Assembly: GCA_013298955.1 (NCBI GenBank)
Contig: JAAFJT010000004.1
Location: 26,911-90,910, forward strand
Source: Chitinophagales bacterium
GTDB lineage: Bacteria > Bacteroidota > Bacteroidia > Chitinophagales > Saprospiraceae
Direction of reading: 5' to 3'
DNA length: 64,000 bases
Part shown: positions 8,698 through 17,683 of the stretch, piece after piece
Numbering within the stretch: position 1 is the stretch's first letter
Layout of the letters: each line of letters starts with the position of its first letter
Translations under genes and position numbers: made by a program
Notes under the pieces: generated by a model
Told to the model about the DNA's origin: nothing
Database searches by the model: none
Seen by the model: only the letters and a program-made list of their open reading frames with translations

Positions 8698-8819
8698 AGG
8701 ACAGTAGCTCAGTGGTAGAGCAGCTAAAAGTTTTGTGATTATCTGTCAAAGGTCAAATGAAACTTACTTCTCTCCCATTAACGGAGCGGGTCGCGGGTTC
8801 GAATCCCGCCTGTCTTCCA
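8698..8819 (+). tRNA. tRNA-like gene with a ~48-nt insert in the anticodon arm
   Basis: Canonical tRNA parts are visible: an acceptor pairing of AGGACAG (8698-8704) with CTGTCTT (8810-8816), U8-A9, a D arm GCTC-AGTGGTA-GAGC (8707-8721), a T arm GCGGG-TTCGAAT-CCCGC (8793-8809) and CCA (8817-8819). The segment between D arm and T arm is about 70 nt instead of about 23. Removing 8724-8771 restores a 5-bp stem GCTCC/GGAGC and a 7-nt loop CATTAAC, giving a 74-nt molecule. The loop lacks U33, and position 73 is missing if CCA is counted as the tail, so no amino acid can be assigned (formal anticodon UUA). It may be a pseudogene, an insertion mutant or an intron-bearing tRNA. Confidence 0.5.
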
Positions 8820-8909
8820 ATATAGGTCAATTGTTGCTTACTTCTAAAATCAATTGGTGAAACAGCAACAAAATTACCTTATTTTTTAACACTGTTCAAG
8901 CACAATTCA

Positions 8910-11165
8910 TTGAATATGAATGATTTATTGAAAATATCTTTGCGTCAAAATGCTGTTTTTATTCCTAAAACAGCCCTTGTTGATGCACCTAAAAGACTTT
9001 CTCAAAGCACTGGATTATTGGTTGCCAATTTGGGCAAATTGGGTTTTGGCGTTTCAGAACCATTGTTGCACGCCCTCAATGGTTTGAAATCCGATAATCA
9101 CACCGAAATTTTAAATATATTTCGGGAAATCATGGGTGTTAACAAAAACTGGACACCTTTGGTTCGGGCTTGGGATAAACCCACAGGTGAGTCGCATATG
9201 GATCATCTTATCACTTTTTTTCACAATGTTTTCAAATTGGATGGCGGCACACGGCTTGCTTGTGGACATACGATTCCTGCACACACGTTTCCATTGGAAC
9301 GCTATACCGGTTGTCCGTTTTGCGGTATGCCGTTTAAAACCCATTTTTTGCCTTTGCAAAGTCAAGGCAGCAAACGCAAGATTTTAGAGTTGTGGTCAGA
9401 GGCGGATATGAAACCTTTTTTAAACGATTTGTTGATTTCCAAAACCGCTTTGGATGCGACGCAAATCGATAGTTTAAAAATTTTGTTAAAAGCCTTTTCC
9501 TCCGAAGTGGATTGGGCAACTGTCAAAATTGGCATGAAGGAAACGTTGATGGCAGTCGTCAACGCATTGGTCGAAAATGAACAAGGCGCACAAGCGCAAG
9601 CCTTGTTTACATCACCGACTGACATCTTGCGTTACCTTTGGTATAACAAAACGGGTTATTTACAAATCATTGAACCTAAAACGATTGTAAAAAGAAATCG
9701 CAAAAATGCGTTGCATTTTGGAAAGGGGAAAGAGGCTGGTGCGCAAGCAGATTTGGCAAAAAAATTAGAATTAAAACTGTATTACGATAGAAAAGAAAGC
9801 GTTGTGATTGCGCGGTGGTTGAATGGTTTGCCGGGTGAAGTCGAAAAAATCTGCGAAATCATGCACCCAAAACGCGGGATGTGGGTGCGTTACATCCGCG
9901 CCTTGCGCTTGACGGAGTATGCTAAACGCCCCGGTTTTGAAAAATTAGCGGCTTTATTGCAGGCTTTTTACCACGAATTGTATGATGTTTGGGAAGGACG
10001 GATTCATTTTTTTCGATTGAAAATGGATGCACATAAAACATTTAGTTTATTGCAACAACGTCCCGGTTTATTTGCACGGTCTTTATTTGCCAACATTTTG
10101 TGGTTTGGCGCGGACGATACAATCGCCGCATTCGCGGCTGTGGTCGATAAAGTGCCTGCTCGATTGGTTTTTTCATTGAATATGTATGCAGAAACCTATT
10201 TCGACCCAACTATTGAACGGACGGTCAAACCATTAGGCGGAGTTGCAAAACGAATCCCTGCAAACAAATTGTTAGGTAGTTTCAATGCAGCACAATTGGA
10301 AGCTATTCAAGAAAAAGTGCAAGGATTGACCTTATTGGCAATGGAAAAACGGTTTGCAGCAGTGCAAAATTTGAATAAAACGATGTATATCGAACCGATT
10401 TTGTATAAAATGCCTGTGGCGATTGGCGACCGAAGTGAGACGATTCAAGATTTGCCTGTTGCGTTGCAAGGGACGCGGTTTGCGATACAGGGCGATATGG
10501 TTCGATTGTTCATGCAGTGGGGCGCGGGATTGCCTGCGCAACATATGGATATGGATTTGAGTGCGCATCTCGCTTTTCACGATAAACGGATGGAAGCCTG
10601 CTCCTATTATCAGTTGACGGCAACAGGGTCGAAACACTCAGGCGATATTCGGAGCATTCCCGACAGAGTCGGTACAGCAGAGTATATTGAATTGAATATC
10701 AAAGCATTACGCGAAGGAAAAGTGCAATATGTGACGTTTACCTGTAATGCGTATAGTCGCGGCAGCATCACGCCGAATTTGGTTTTGGGTTGGATGAATA
10801 GTAAATTTCCGATGAGCGTTTCCGAATTAACGGGCGTTGCGTATGACCCTTCTTGCGTGCAACACCAAGTACGAGTGACGCAAAGTTTGGCAAAAGGCAT
10901 GGTTTTCGGAGTGTTAGATGTAGATAATCATGAAATTGTTTGGTTGGAAATGCCGTTTCAAGGTCAAATGGTTGCACAATTGGATACGCAAGCAGTACAA
11001 GGTTTGTTAGCGAAGTTAGATGCCAAATTGACTATTGGTAAATTATTGAAAATCAAAGCATTCGCTCAAAATATGACGCTTGTAGAAACGCCAGAAGCAG
11101 ATGAAATCTATACCAAACAATGGGGCTTAAATGCGGCTGCGGTGACGCAATTGTTGATTGATTGA
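8910..11165 (+). CDS. MXAN_6230/SCO0854-type RING and TerD-like domain protein
   Basis: A 751-residue cytoplasmic protein without signal peptide. A RING-like zinc ribbon sits at about residues 118-138 (C118-G-H120 ... C135-P-F-C138). A long helical middle follows. The C-terminal 200 residues have the pattern of a TerD-type calcium-binding domain, with an acidic DMDLSAHLAF start, KHSGDIRS, YIELNIKAL and YVTFTCNAYS. This arrangement matches the family annotated as MXAN_6230/SCO0854 RING-containing proteins, associated by comparative genomics with Ter stress systems. No other ter gene is nearby. It overlaps the 3' end of the convergent DUF1501 gene by 39 bases. Function is unknown; a stress-response scaffold is a family-based guess. 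Confidence 0.65.
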   Translation: MNMNDLLKISLRQNAVFIPKTALVDAPKRLSQSTGLLVANLGKLGFGVSEPLLHALNGLKSDNHTEILNIFREIMGVNKNWTPLVRAWDKPTGESHMDHLITFFHNVFKLDGGTRLACGHTIPAHTFPLERYTGCPFCGMPFKTHFLPLQSQGSKRKILELWSEADMKPFLNDLLISKTALDATQIDSLKILLKAFSSEVDWATVKIGMKETLMAVVNALVENEQGAQAQALFTSPTDILRYLWYNKTGYLQIIEPKTIVKRNRKNALHFGKGKEAGAQADLAKKLELKLYYDRKESVVIARWLNGLPGEVEKICEIMHPKRGMWVRYIRALRLTEYAKRPGFEKLAALLQAFYHELYDVWEGRIHFFRLKMDAHKTFSLLQQRPGLFARSLFANILWFGADDTIAAFAAVVDKVPARLVFSLNMYAETYFDPTIERTVKPLGGVAKRIPANKLLGSFNAAQLEAIQEKVQGLTLLAMEKRFAAVQNLNKTMYIEPILYKMPVAIGDRSETIQDLPVALQGTRFAIQGDMVRLFMQWGAGLPAQHMDMDLSAHLAFHDKRMEACSYYQLTATGSKHSGDIRSIPDRVGTAEYIELNIKALREGKVQYVTFTCNAYSRGSITPNLVLGWMNSKFPMSVSELTGVAYDPSCVQHQVRVTQSLAKGMVFGVLDVDNHEIVWLEMPFQGQMVAQLDTQAVQGLLAKLDAKLTIGKLLKIKAFAQNMTLVETPEADEIYTKQWGLNAAAVTQLLID

Positions 11166-12719
11166 CTGCACCGCCCCATTTTGCAAGCGGCAATAATAGA
11201 CACCACTCGACAAACGGTCGGCATTGAAATACACTTTATACTTGCCTTCCGCGTAATCGCCATCCACAGGAGTCGCCATCAACCGTCCTTCGGTGTCAAA
11301 AACTTGCACCATCGTATGTCCGCCAGTGGTTTGAAATTCAATCGTTGTCGTCGAACTAAACGGATTTGGATAATTAGAAATCAAGGAAATTCCTGCGGCT
11401 ACATTTTCCTCATGCGTCGGCGTGACGCAAGTGGGCGAATTGACAATGCGCAATTGTTGGAAATTTTGCAACATGATGGTATTCAAATCCGTCGCGTTGA
11501 CGCAAAACCAATCTTTCAAAATCGATGCATACACCGAACGGAAGTCATATTGCATCGGCAAATTGTCATTCACGCCCACTGTCGCATTAATCGTTGGATT
11601 ATTTCCCAAAACGCCACCATGCAAACGCGTCCCAAAAACAAACATCGGTTCTGCCGCACCATGATCCGTCCCGCTACTCGCGTTGGATTTGATACGCCGA
11701 CCAAATTCGGAAAAGGTCATTCCCAAAACGCGTTGGTCTAAACGCATTAAATCTAAATCGGATTGGAATGCCGAAATCGCCTCCGAAAGGATTTGCAACA
11801 AGCCCGCATGATACCCAATCGCATGGTTATTGGGATCGACTTGCGCCGAATGCGTATCATAACCACCCGTTTGAACCATATAGACCCGCGTTTTCAACCC
11901 ACCTTTTATCAATCGGGCAACGATTTTCAACTGGTCTGCCAACGAATTGCGGGTTGCAGGATAAGTTGCCATGTTCGTCCCCGCTTGATAGGCAGTTTGA
12001 ATCACCTGTCCATATTGTTGCGTTTGACGCGCTACGGTGCGCAAAAATGCCAATTCTTTGCCCATATAACCAGAAGGCAAAGGGTCATTCGTATTATTGA
12101 CAATGTTGTAAAACGTAGCTGGGTCTGAAATCGTCATGCCCATACTCGTCGTCGCACCTTGAAACGTGATGGATTGAGACGAGCCAATTTGAATCGCTAA
12201 CGGGTCGGGCATGGTCTGATTGGGATAACCTGTCGGATAATTCGGGTATTCCGTTCCCAAATAACGCCCCATCCAGCCCGTATCCAACACTTGATTGTTG
12301 TTAGAAGCCGTCATCCAAATATCGGTTGCCCGAAAATGGGAAAAATTGGGAGTCGGGTAGGAGACACTTTGAATGATTTTCAAACGCCCACCATTGTATA
12401 AATCGCGCAAACCGGGCATCGAAGGATGCAAACCCGTTGCGGTTACGCCATTTAAACGCAATACTTGATTTTCATTAATCAAAATATTGCCCCGCGCCGT
12501 CGCCAAATTGGTGTATTGGTCTAATGGAATGACCATATTCAACCCGTCATTGCCGCCCGACATTTGGATAATGACCAAAACATGGTCTGTATCGGTCGTC
12601 GCATTCGTCATCGACTCCATCCAAGGCGATAATCCAATCGCATTGACCCCGTAACCGCCAAATAAAGTGGGCATCACCGCGCCTAATGCTGCTTTTTTGA
12701 TAAAATTTCTTCTTTGCAT
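11127..12719 (-). CDS. DUF1501 protein with T9SS type A sorting domain
   Basis: A 530-residue protein beginning MQRRNFIKKAALGAVMP, a Tat-like signal. The body (VLVIIQMSGGNDGLNMVIP, NFSHFRATDIWMTA, GGYDTHSAQ, MTFSEFGRRIKSN, TDHGAAEPMFVFG) is a DUF1501 protein, related to the sulfatase/alkaline phosphatase fold. The last 80 residues (ISNYPNPFSSTTTIEF ... SSGVYYCRLQNG) form a T9SS C-terminal sorting domain, so the protein should be secreted or surface-attached. The C-terminus ends QQLRHRSRI instead of the usual basic hydrophobic tail, and the last codons overlap the convergent gene. It lies 7 bases after the DUF1800 gene, its standard operon partner. Confidence 0.9.
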   Translation of the reverse strand: MQRRNFIKKAALGAVMPTLFGGYGVNAIGLSPWMESMTNATTDTDHVLVIIQMSGGNDGLNMVIPLDQYTNLATARGNILINENQVLRLNGVTATGLHPSMPGLRDLYNGGRLKIIQSVSYPTPNFSHFRATDIWMTASNNNQVLDTGWMGRYLGTEYPNYPTGYPNQTMPDPLAIQIGSSQSITFQGATTSMGMTISDPATFYNIVNNTNDPLPSGYMGKELAFLRTVARQTQQYGQVIQTAYQAGTNMATYPATRNSLADQLKIVARLIKGGLKTRVYMVQTGGYDTHSAQVDPNNHAIGYHAGLLQILSEAISAFQSDLDLMRLDQRVLGMTFSEFGRRIKSNASSGTDHGAAEPMFVFGTRLHGGVLGNNPTINATVGVNDNLPMQYDFRSVYASILKDWFCVNATDLNTIMLQNFQQLRIVNSPTCVTPTHEENVAAGISLISNYPNPFSSTTTIEFQTTGGHTMVQVFDTEGRLMATPVDGDYAEGKYKVYFNADRLSSGVYYCRLQNGAVQSINQQLRHRSRI

Positions 12720-12726
12720 GATGATT

Positions 12727-14430
12727 TTAACTTAAATGGTAATCAGGTTGCCCAACGATATATTTGTAAAACGCCATTAAACGAGTGGTCACGGTATTTA
12801 AAGCCATTGCATTGGTCGGTGCCGCAAGATACGCATTCCAAGCGTCCGTCCAATAATGGTCACTCGCTTGATTGGATAATAAAATACTTTTTAAAAAATC
12901 TATAAATCGCTGTGTTTGAGGCACTCGATATAGTAATTGCAACGAATCCGCAATTAAAGTATTCGGGTCTGCCGCCCGCGTTCCGAATAAAGCCGCAAAT
13001 TTGACAGGCTCAATCCAGATTTTTTTCCCAGTTGCCACGGCGTAACCTGCGGTGGTCAACATGGAATCCATCAATCTCACCCGTTTTGGATACGTATCGG
13101 TATTAATCCACTGTTCGTGATATTGCGGCACTTGATAATACGCCGTCCAACCCGACACATTCGGCGGATCGCCTATATCTTGTTGCAATTTCGCCAAGCC
13201 AATCACGTTAGCATTCCCATTCAAGCCCGCCAAAAAGCCCCAAGCAATGTATTGAGTGGCAAAATCGGTGGCTGCGGGAAAAGCAATATTAAATTCTCTC
13301 GCCATACCAATCACAAAATCGACAGGCGATTTAATGACACAACCCCAATTAGCCGCATCAAAAAAATGTTCACTTTTAAACAACGCTTGCAAAACAGGTC
13401 GAATATCATAATTATTCAATCTAAAAATATCTGCAAGGGGTTGAATAACATTGAGTTCCGTTGCCGCATCAATTTCATAATACACAAACCAACGATATAA
13501 TTTCCGACAAATATGCGCTGCTGTTTCGCGGTTTGCAAAAAGCATGTCCAACAAACTATCCAATTCTAAGGCACCATTCGCGCCCGTCTGTCCCGTGATG
13601 ACGCGATTGCCATAAAAAGTCGAAAACGTTTTATTCGTCGTATCATGCTGGGTCGAGTCGAAATAAGAAGACATCGGTGTTGCCGTCCGAGTTGGCATCG
13701 TTCCCGACAAGGCTTGCAGCCGCACGCGGTATCCTGTCAGCACTTTTGCGGAAGCCTTAACATCATCTTCCGTGTACCAAGGCGTGACTTGGCTCTTGCC
13801 AATGCAAAACAATTCTTGCAATTCGCGCCCATAATTTTCATCAGGAGCCACTTTGCTACTGAGCCTTCCATTGAGGTAGTACAGCATTAATGGGTCTAAA
13901 CTCACGTCTTTTACAAACACTTTAAAATTGCCTAACGCATTGCGTCTCAACATTTTATAATGATTATAAGCCATTAAAGCGGTCCAATCGGTGGCTTCCG
14001 TTGCAAAATGATTGTGCCAAAAAAGCACCATCTTTTCATGCACGGTGCGCTCTTGATTGAGCATTACGCCTACCCACCAAGCCTTGAGGTTGTTACGGCG
14101 TTGCCCATCAATGCCGCCGATTTCACCAAAATTCACCCAAGTTTGTCCTGGTGCGATTTCAGGTTCGGCATCGACATTGTTGACCAAACCCGAATAGGTT
14201 TTCACAGGCGGCGCAGGTTCAGCTGAGTTTGGGGTGGTCAAGGCAGTGACGACAGCATCCAGCGTCATGCCCGAAAAAAAATCAATATCCGCTTTTGCCG
14301 CGCCAAACATGGTGCGTTTAAGCAAGTGAATCAGTCGGTCGCGGTCAAACATACCCGCATAAGGCGTGAGTCCAGAAGCGACTCGCGCAACTCGAACCGA
14401 TTGCGTTTCAGAAATGGCGGTTAGACTCAT
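12727..14430 (-). CDS. DUF1800 family protein
   Basis: A 567-residue protein with the DUF1800 hallmarks: DRDRLIHLLKRTMFGA near the N-terminus, KMVLFWHNHFATE, MLRRNALGNFKVFVKDVSLDPLMLYYLNG and NYGRELQELFCIG, then VLTGYR. DUF1800 and DUF1501 genes are usually adjacent and co-transcribed; here the DUF1501 start codon follows after 7 bases. No signal peptide is obvious at the N-terminus. Function is unknown; the pair is generally thought to act outside the cytoplasm. Confidence 0.9.
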   Translation of the reverse strand: MSLTAISETQSVRVARVASGLTPYAGMFDRDRLIHLLKRTMFGAAKADIDFFSGMTLDAVVTALTTPNSAEPAPPVKTYSGLVNNVDAEPEIAPGQTWVNFGEIGGIDGQRRNNLKAWWVGVMLNQERTVHEKMVLFWHNHFATEATDWTALMAYNHYKMLRRNALGNFKVFVKDVSLDPLMLYYLNGRLSSKVAPDENYGRELQELFCIGKSQVTPWYTEDDVKASAKVLTGYRVRLQALSGTMPTRTATPMSSYFDSTQHDTTNKTFSTFYGNRVITGQTGANGALELDSLLDMLFANRETAAHICRKLYRWFVYYEIDAATELNVIQPLADIFRLNNYDIRPVLQALFKSEHFFDAANWGCVIKSPVDFVIGMAREFNIAFPAATDFATQYIAWGFLAGLNGNANVIGLAKLQQDIGDPPNVSGWTAYYQVPQYHEQWINTDTYPKRVRLMDSMLTTAGYAVATGKKIWIEPVKFAALFGTRAADPNTLIADSLQLLYRVPQTQRFIDFLKSILLSNQASDHYWTDAWNAYLAAPTNAMALNTVTTRLMAFYKYIVGQPDYHLS

Positions 14431-14495
14431 TGTATAAATGATTGGTTTTCAAACAAACAAATATTTTTTGTGCAACAGGGGATAAGTTTGAGGGC

Positions 14496-14534
14496 GTTTC
14501 GGAGTCGGGAAATAAATTTCCCGACTCCGAAACT
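14496..14534. terminator. hairpin GTTTCGGAGTCGGGAAAT
   Basis: A near-perfect inverted repeat with arms of 18-19 bases (GTTTCGGAGTCGGGAAAT and its complement). It lies upstream of the minus-strand DUF1800 gene and is not followed by an obvious T run. A related GGAGTCG hairpin occurs at 30748-30787. Confidence 0.4.
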
Positions 14535-14622
14535 TGTTATCTTGTTTGGACGGTTGATAATGAAATAAGTTTAATATTTTTTTTGTGCAAAAATAGGGAT
14601 ATTTTATCAAATTGAGAAACAT

Positions 14623-14752
14623 AAGTAGTTGAATTAAAAGAACCGACAACAACGTTTGGAGGGTTTGAAACCCTCCAAACGGTATACTCCCTTGATAATC
14701 AATCTTTTTGTAGGTATCTCTTTTGGTCGCTTTTTTCCTTTCAACAACTTAC
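14623..14752. mobile_element. MITE-like element copy A (about 130 bp)
   Basis: Starts AAGTAGTTGAATTAAAAG, contains the family hairpin with arms GTTTGGAGGG and CCCTCCAAAC (14654-14681) and the TTGATAATCAATC motif, and ends in a degraded inverted copy of the start (CAACAACTTA). Other copies are at 22663-22789, 57135-57264 and 62323-62480. It has no coding capacity. Confidence 0.65.
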
Positions 14753-14870
14753 TGGAAACTTCGGATATCTTTTTTGGGCGCGACACCTCAACATTATAAT
14801 TTGGAAAATGATTTTTAATACAAAAAAAAATTAAAATCCATTGCGTCCTGCAATAAATCGCAATTCTAAG

Positions 14871-14878
14871 TATCTTTG
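14871..14878 (+). promoter_or_regulatory. -7 box TATCTTTG of gldE
   Basis: A perfect TAnnTTTG box 49 bases upstream of the gldE ATG. A weak ATTG at 14840-14843 is the nearest -33 candidate, at a spacing somewhat longer than usual. Confidence 0.5.
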
Positions 14879-14926
14879 CGGTCAGCTGCTTTTTTTTAAA
14901 AATCAAAAATTAAGACCAACCTTGTT

Positions 14927-16309
14927 ATGGAGACAGACCTGTTATTCCAACCTATTTTATTAGCATCTACCACGGATTTGTTGGGTGCTTTTGTCTTGTT
15001 TTGCGTGCTGCTGACCTGCGCCGCTTTGATTGCAGGGTCAGAAGTAGCCTATTTTGGGTTGACTCCTACGGATATTAATGACCTTTCAGGGGAAGAATCG
15101 CCTTCTTCGGTACGCATTTCACACTTGATTCAACACCCTAAACGGTTATTAGCGACGATTTTAATAGGGAATAATTTTGTCAATATTGCCATTGTTTTGC
15201 TATCTGATTATCTTTTGTTGAATCTTTCGCCGCCGTCCTTGTATCGGGGATTAGCTACTTTTTGTTTTGAATTTTTCCATAAAGGGACGATTGAAAGTTG
15301 GGAAAAAGCCCTTTCTTTTGGAGTCAATGTGGTGGGCGTGACGTTTCTGATGGTACTTTTTGGGGAGGTTGTGCCGAAAACTTATGCCACGATTAATAAG
15401 ATTTCCTTAGCGCGATTCATGTCTGTACCGTTGAGTGTAATGTCATCTGCGTTTAAACCATTGTCTAACTTTTTGATAAAAACGACCAAATATGTCGAAA
15501 AACGCTTGGAAAAGGCAGGCGCAAACAATCAAATGACCGCAAATGATTTGGATGAAGCCATCGAACTCACCGTCCGAAACGATGTGGATGCCGAAACTGA
15601 AGTCGATATTTTAAAACGCATTGTAAAATTTAATGATGTATCAGTCAAACAAGTCATGCGCCCGCGTATGGATGTGGTGGGTATTGATTTTCGGACGAGT
15701 TATAAAGAAGTGCTACAAATTGTTACCGAATGCGGGTTTAGTCGCTTGCCAATTTACGATGAAGATTTTGATAATATGACCGGTATTTTATATGCGAAAG
15801 ATTTAATTGACCATTTATTTGAACCTCATGATTACGAATGGCAATCGTTGGTGCGTCCGAATTTGATTTATGTGCCTGAAAGTCGCAAAATCCATGATTT
15901 GTTGAAAGATTTCCGCAAGGAACGCATGCATTTGGCAATTGTGGTGGATGAATATGGCGGTAGCGCGGGCATTGTGACGTTGGAAGACATCATGGAAGAG
16001 GTGATTGGCGAGATTCAAGATGAGTTTGATGACGAATTAGAAGTGGATTTTAAAAAAATAGATGAATTTACCTACGTTTTTGATGGAAAAACGTTGTTAA
16101 ATGATGTTTCACGGGTGCTGAAAGTCGATACCGAAACGTTTGAAGCAGGAAAAGGTGATTCCAATTCATTGGCAGGGTTGGTTTTAGAATTGCATGGCGG
16201 TTTTCCAAAAGTGGATACAGAGTTGACTTATGACAAATACGCACTTAAAGTATTGTCTGTCAATAAAAGACGCATTGAACAAATTCAAATACAATTGCCA
16301 AACACATAG
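14927..16309 (+). CDS. gldE: gliding motility-associated protein GldE (CNNM/CBS/CorC type)
   Basis: A 460-residue protein with an N-terminal CNNM membrane domain of three to four helices (residues about 15-200; SEVAYFGLTPTDI, VVPKTYA), two CBS domains (about 215-340; KQVMRPRMDVVGID, FSRLPIYDEDFDNMTGILYAKDL, AIVVDEYGGSAGIVTLEDI) and a C-terminal CorC/HlyC transporter-associated domain. GldE is the Bacteroidota version linked to gliding motility, where it interacts genetically with GldD. The usual neighbours ssb and gldD are absent; an M28 peptidase follows after a hairpin. The generic name hemolysin-family protein would also be correct. Confidence 0.85.
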   Translation: METDLLFQPILLASTTDLLGAFVLFCVLLTCAALIAGSEVAYFGLTPTDINDLSGEESPSSVRISHLIQHPKRLLATILIGNNFVNIAIVLLSDYLLLNLSPPSLYRGLATFCFEFFHKGTIESWEKALSFGVNVVGVTFLMVLFGEVVPKTYATINKISLARFMSVPLSVMSSAFKPLSNFLIKTTKYVEKRLEKAGANNQMTANDLDEAIELTVRNDVDAETEVDILKRIVKFNDVSVKQVMRPRMDVVGIDFRTSYKEVLQIVTECGFSRLPIYDEDFDNMTGILYAKDLIDHLFEPHDYEWQSLVRPNLIYVPESRKIHDLLKDFRKERMHLAIVVDEYGGSAGIVTLEDIMEEVIGEIQDEFDDELEVDFKKIDEFTYVFDGKTLLNDVSRVLKVDTETFEAGKGDSNSLAGLVLELHGGFPKVDTELTYDKYALKVLSVNKRRIEQIQIQLPNT

Positions 16310-16365
16310 GACACATAGGTGTGCTATGTGTCCTATGTAAACCTATGTGAACTATGTGTTACACC
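16303..16365. terminator. CACATAGGA repeat hairpin
   Basis: Just after gldE the sequence ACACATAGGACACATAGG is followed by its reverse complement CCTATGT and related short repeats (ACATAGG / CCTATGT) up to 16365. It can fold into a strong hairpin and probably terminates gldE transcription. Confidence 0.45.
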
Positions 16366-16393
16366 ATTTCAATTTATAACTAATTGATTATCA

Positions 16394-17425
16394 ATGTTTA
16401 AAAACAAAACGGCTTGGATTGTGGGCATCATCGTATTTGCAATGGTTGCTCCTTTTTTTTTAAAATTCTTGGGCAACCTGTCCAATGAGCGTACGGTGGA
16501 ACCACCGCCGCCCCCTGCAAAAGTGGCGTATCCCGAAGTCAAAGCGACTTTCAATGCGGATGCCGCTTATGCCTTAACCGAAAAATTATTGACTTTCGGT
16601 CAACGGCATTTTGATACGAAAGGACACGAAGCGGTGCGTCAATGGTTGGTTTCGGAGTTGAAAACACGCGGCGCGACCGTTCTCGAACAGCCGTTTAAAG
16701 CCAAAACGCCTGCGGGCAAAGAAACGAATGGTACGAATCTCATCGCTTCTTATAATCTTGCCAATCCAAAACGGATTTTATTCGCAGTGCATTGGGATTC
16801 GCGCCACATCGGAGACCGGGATGAAGACCCAAAATTCCAAAAAGAGCCGATTCTCGGTGCAGATGATGCTGGCACAGGCGTAAGTATTTTGTTAGAAATG
16901 GCAGCAATGTTGCAAAAAGATAGCAGTCACTTGGGCGTTGACCTTATTTTCTTTGATGCAGAGGATTGGGGAACGAGTCAGACCACTGAATCTTGGTGTC
17001 AAGGTTCGCAATATTGGTCGCGGACTCCACACGCGCCGAGTTACAAACCCAAACATGCGATTTTATTGGATATGGTAGGCGCGAAAAATGCCCGTTTCCC
17101 CAAAGAGCAAATTTCAACCAAATATGCGTCGAGAACAGTTGAAAATGTATGGAAAACGGCTCGTCAATTGGGTTATATGCAGCTTTTTGTAGATGAACCG
17201 TCTCGGGATGCGGTCATTGATGACCATAAATTTGTCAATGAAATTGCTCAAATTCCGATGATTGACATTATTAATTATCCTGCCGACCGTTTTTTGGGCG
17301 AATATCATCATACGCATTTGGATAGCGGGATGAGTCATATTGATAAAAGTACGATACGGGCAGTGGGGCAAACGCTTTGGCATTTTTTGCATTATGACAA
17401 TGCAGGTGTTTTTGAGGGCGACTAA
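16394..17425 (+). CDS. M28 family metallopeptidase, glutaminyl-cyclase-like
   Basis: A 343-residue protein anchored by one N-terminal membrane helix (residues about 7-27) followed by a proline-rich linker (EPPPPP). The M28 zinc ligands are all visible: HWDSR (H about 131), GADDAGTGVS (D about 157), FFDAEDWG (E and D about 197) and a C-terminal HTHLDS (H about 310). The order and spacing, with ETESWCQGSQYW after the acidic motif region, resemble the glutaminyl-peptide cyclotransferase branch, which cyclises N-terminal Gln to pyroglutamate. Many T9SS cargos and Bacteroidota exported proteins start with pyroglutamate, so such an enzyme in the envelope makes sense. An aminopeptidase activity cannot be excluded. 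Confidence 0.85.
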   Translation: MFKNKTAWIVGIIVFAMVAPFFLKFLGNLSNERTVEPPPPPAKVAYPEVKATFNADAAYALTEKLLTFGQRHFDTKGHEAVRQWLVSELKTRGATVLEQPFKAKTPAGKETNGTNLIASYNLANPKRILFAVHWDSRHIGDRDEDPKFQKEPILGADDAGTGVSILLEMAAMLQKDSSHLGVDLIFFDAEDWGTSQTTESWCQGSQYWSRTPHAPSYKPKHAILLDMVGAKNARFPKEQISTKYASRTVENVWKTARQLGYMQLFVDEPSRDAVIDDHKFVNEIAQIPMIDIINYPADRFLGEYHHTHLDSGMSHIDKSTIRAVGQTLWHFLHYDNAGVFEGD

Positions 17426-17683
17426 ATGGGTTGCATACCTTGCGTCAAGTTTATTGATTCACTCATGTTGTGCAGGTCGTTTTAAATAGAAAAATATTCT
17501 TGGGTTTTAAAAAAAGAGCGAAAATTCGCCCGTTAAGTCCCAATATTTCCTTACCTTCGTTGAAATAAATGAGCAATAAAAGAAGGTTTTTCGATAAAAA
17601 CCTATTTTTATTTTTTTTTATTTAAATAGCATCTTATTTTTGCGTTAGTATCGGTGTAAGCTAACCAAAAAAAATCAATATAA
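17426..17683. other. intergenic region upstream of the acyltransferase gene
   Basis: AT-rich spacer of 258 bases with long T runs at about 17600-17625. TTATTTTTGCG at 17634-17644 contains a TATTTTTG-like -7 box about 45 bases before the next ATG. I see nothing else. Confidence 0.4.

Noticed and set aside
8698..8819. tmRNA or selenocysteine tRNA
   Set aside because: tmRNA lacks a D stem, and tRNA-Sec has an 8-bp acceptor and a long variable arm; neither fits the canonical D arm and the position of the extra bases.
14634..14906. 90-codon minus-strand open frame upstream of gldE
   Set aside because: It runs through the MITE-like copy A and across the gldE promoter; the protein has no family pattern.
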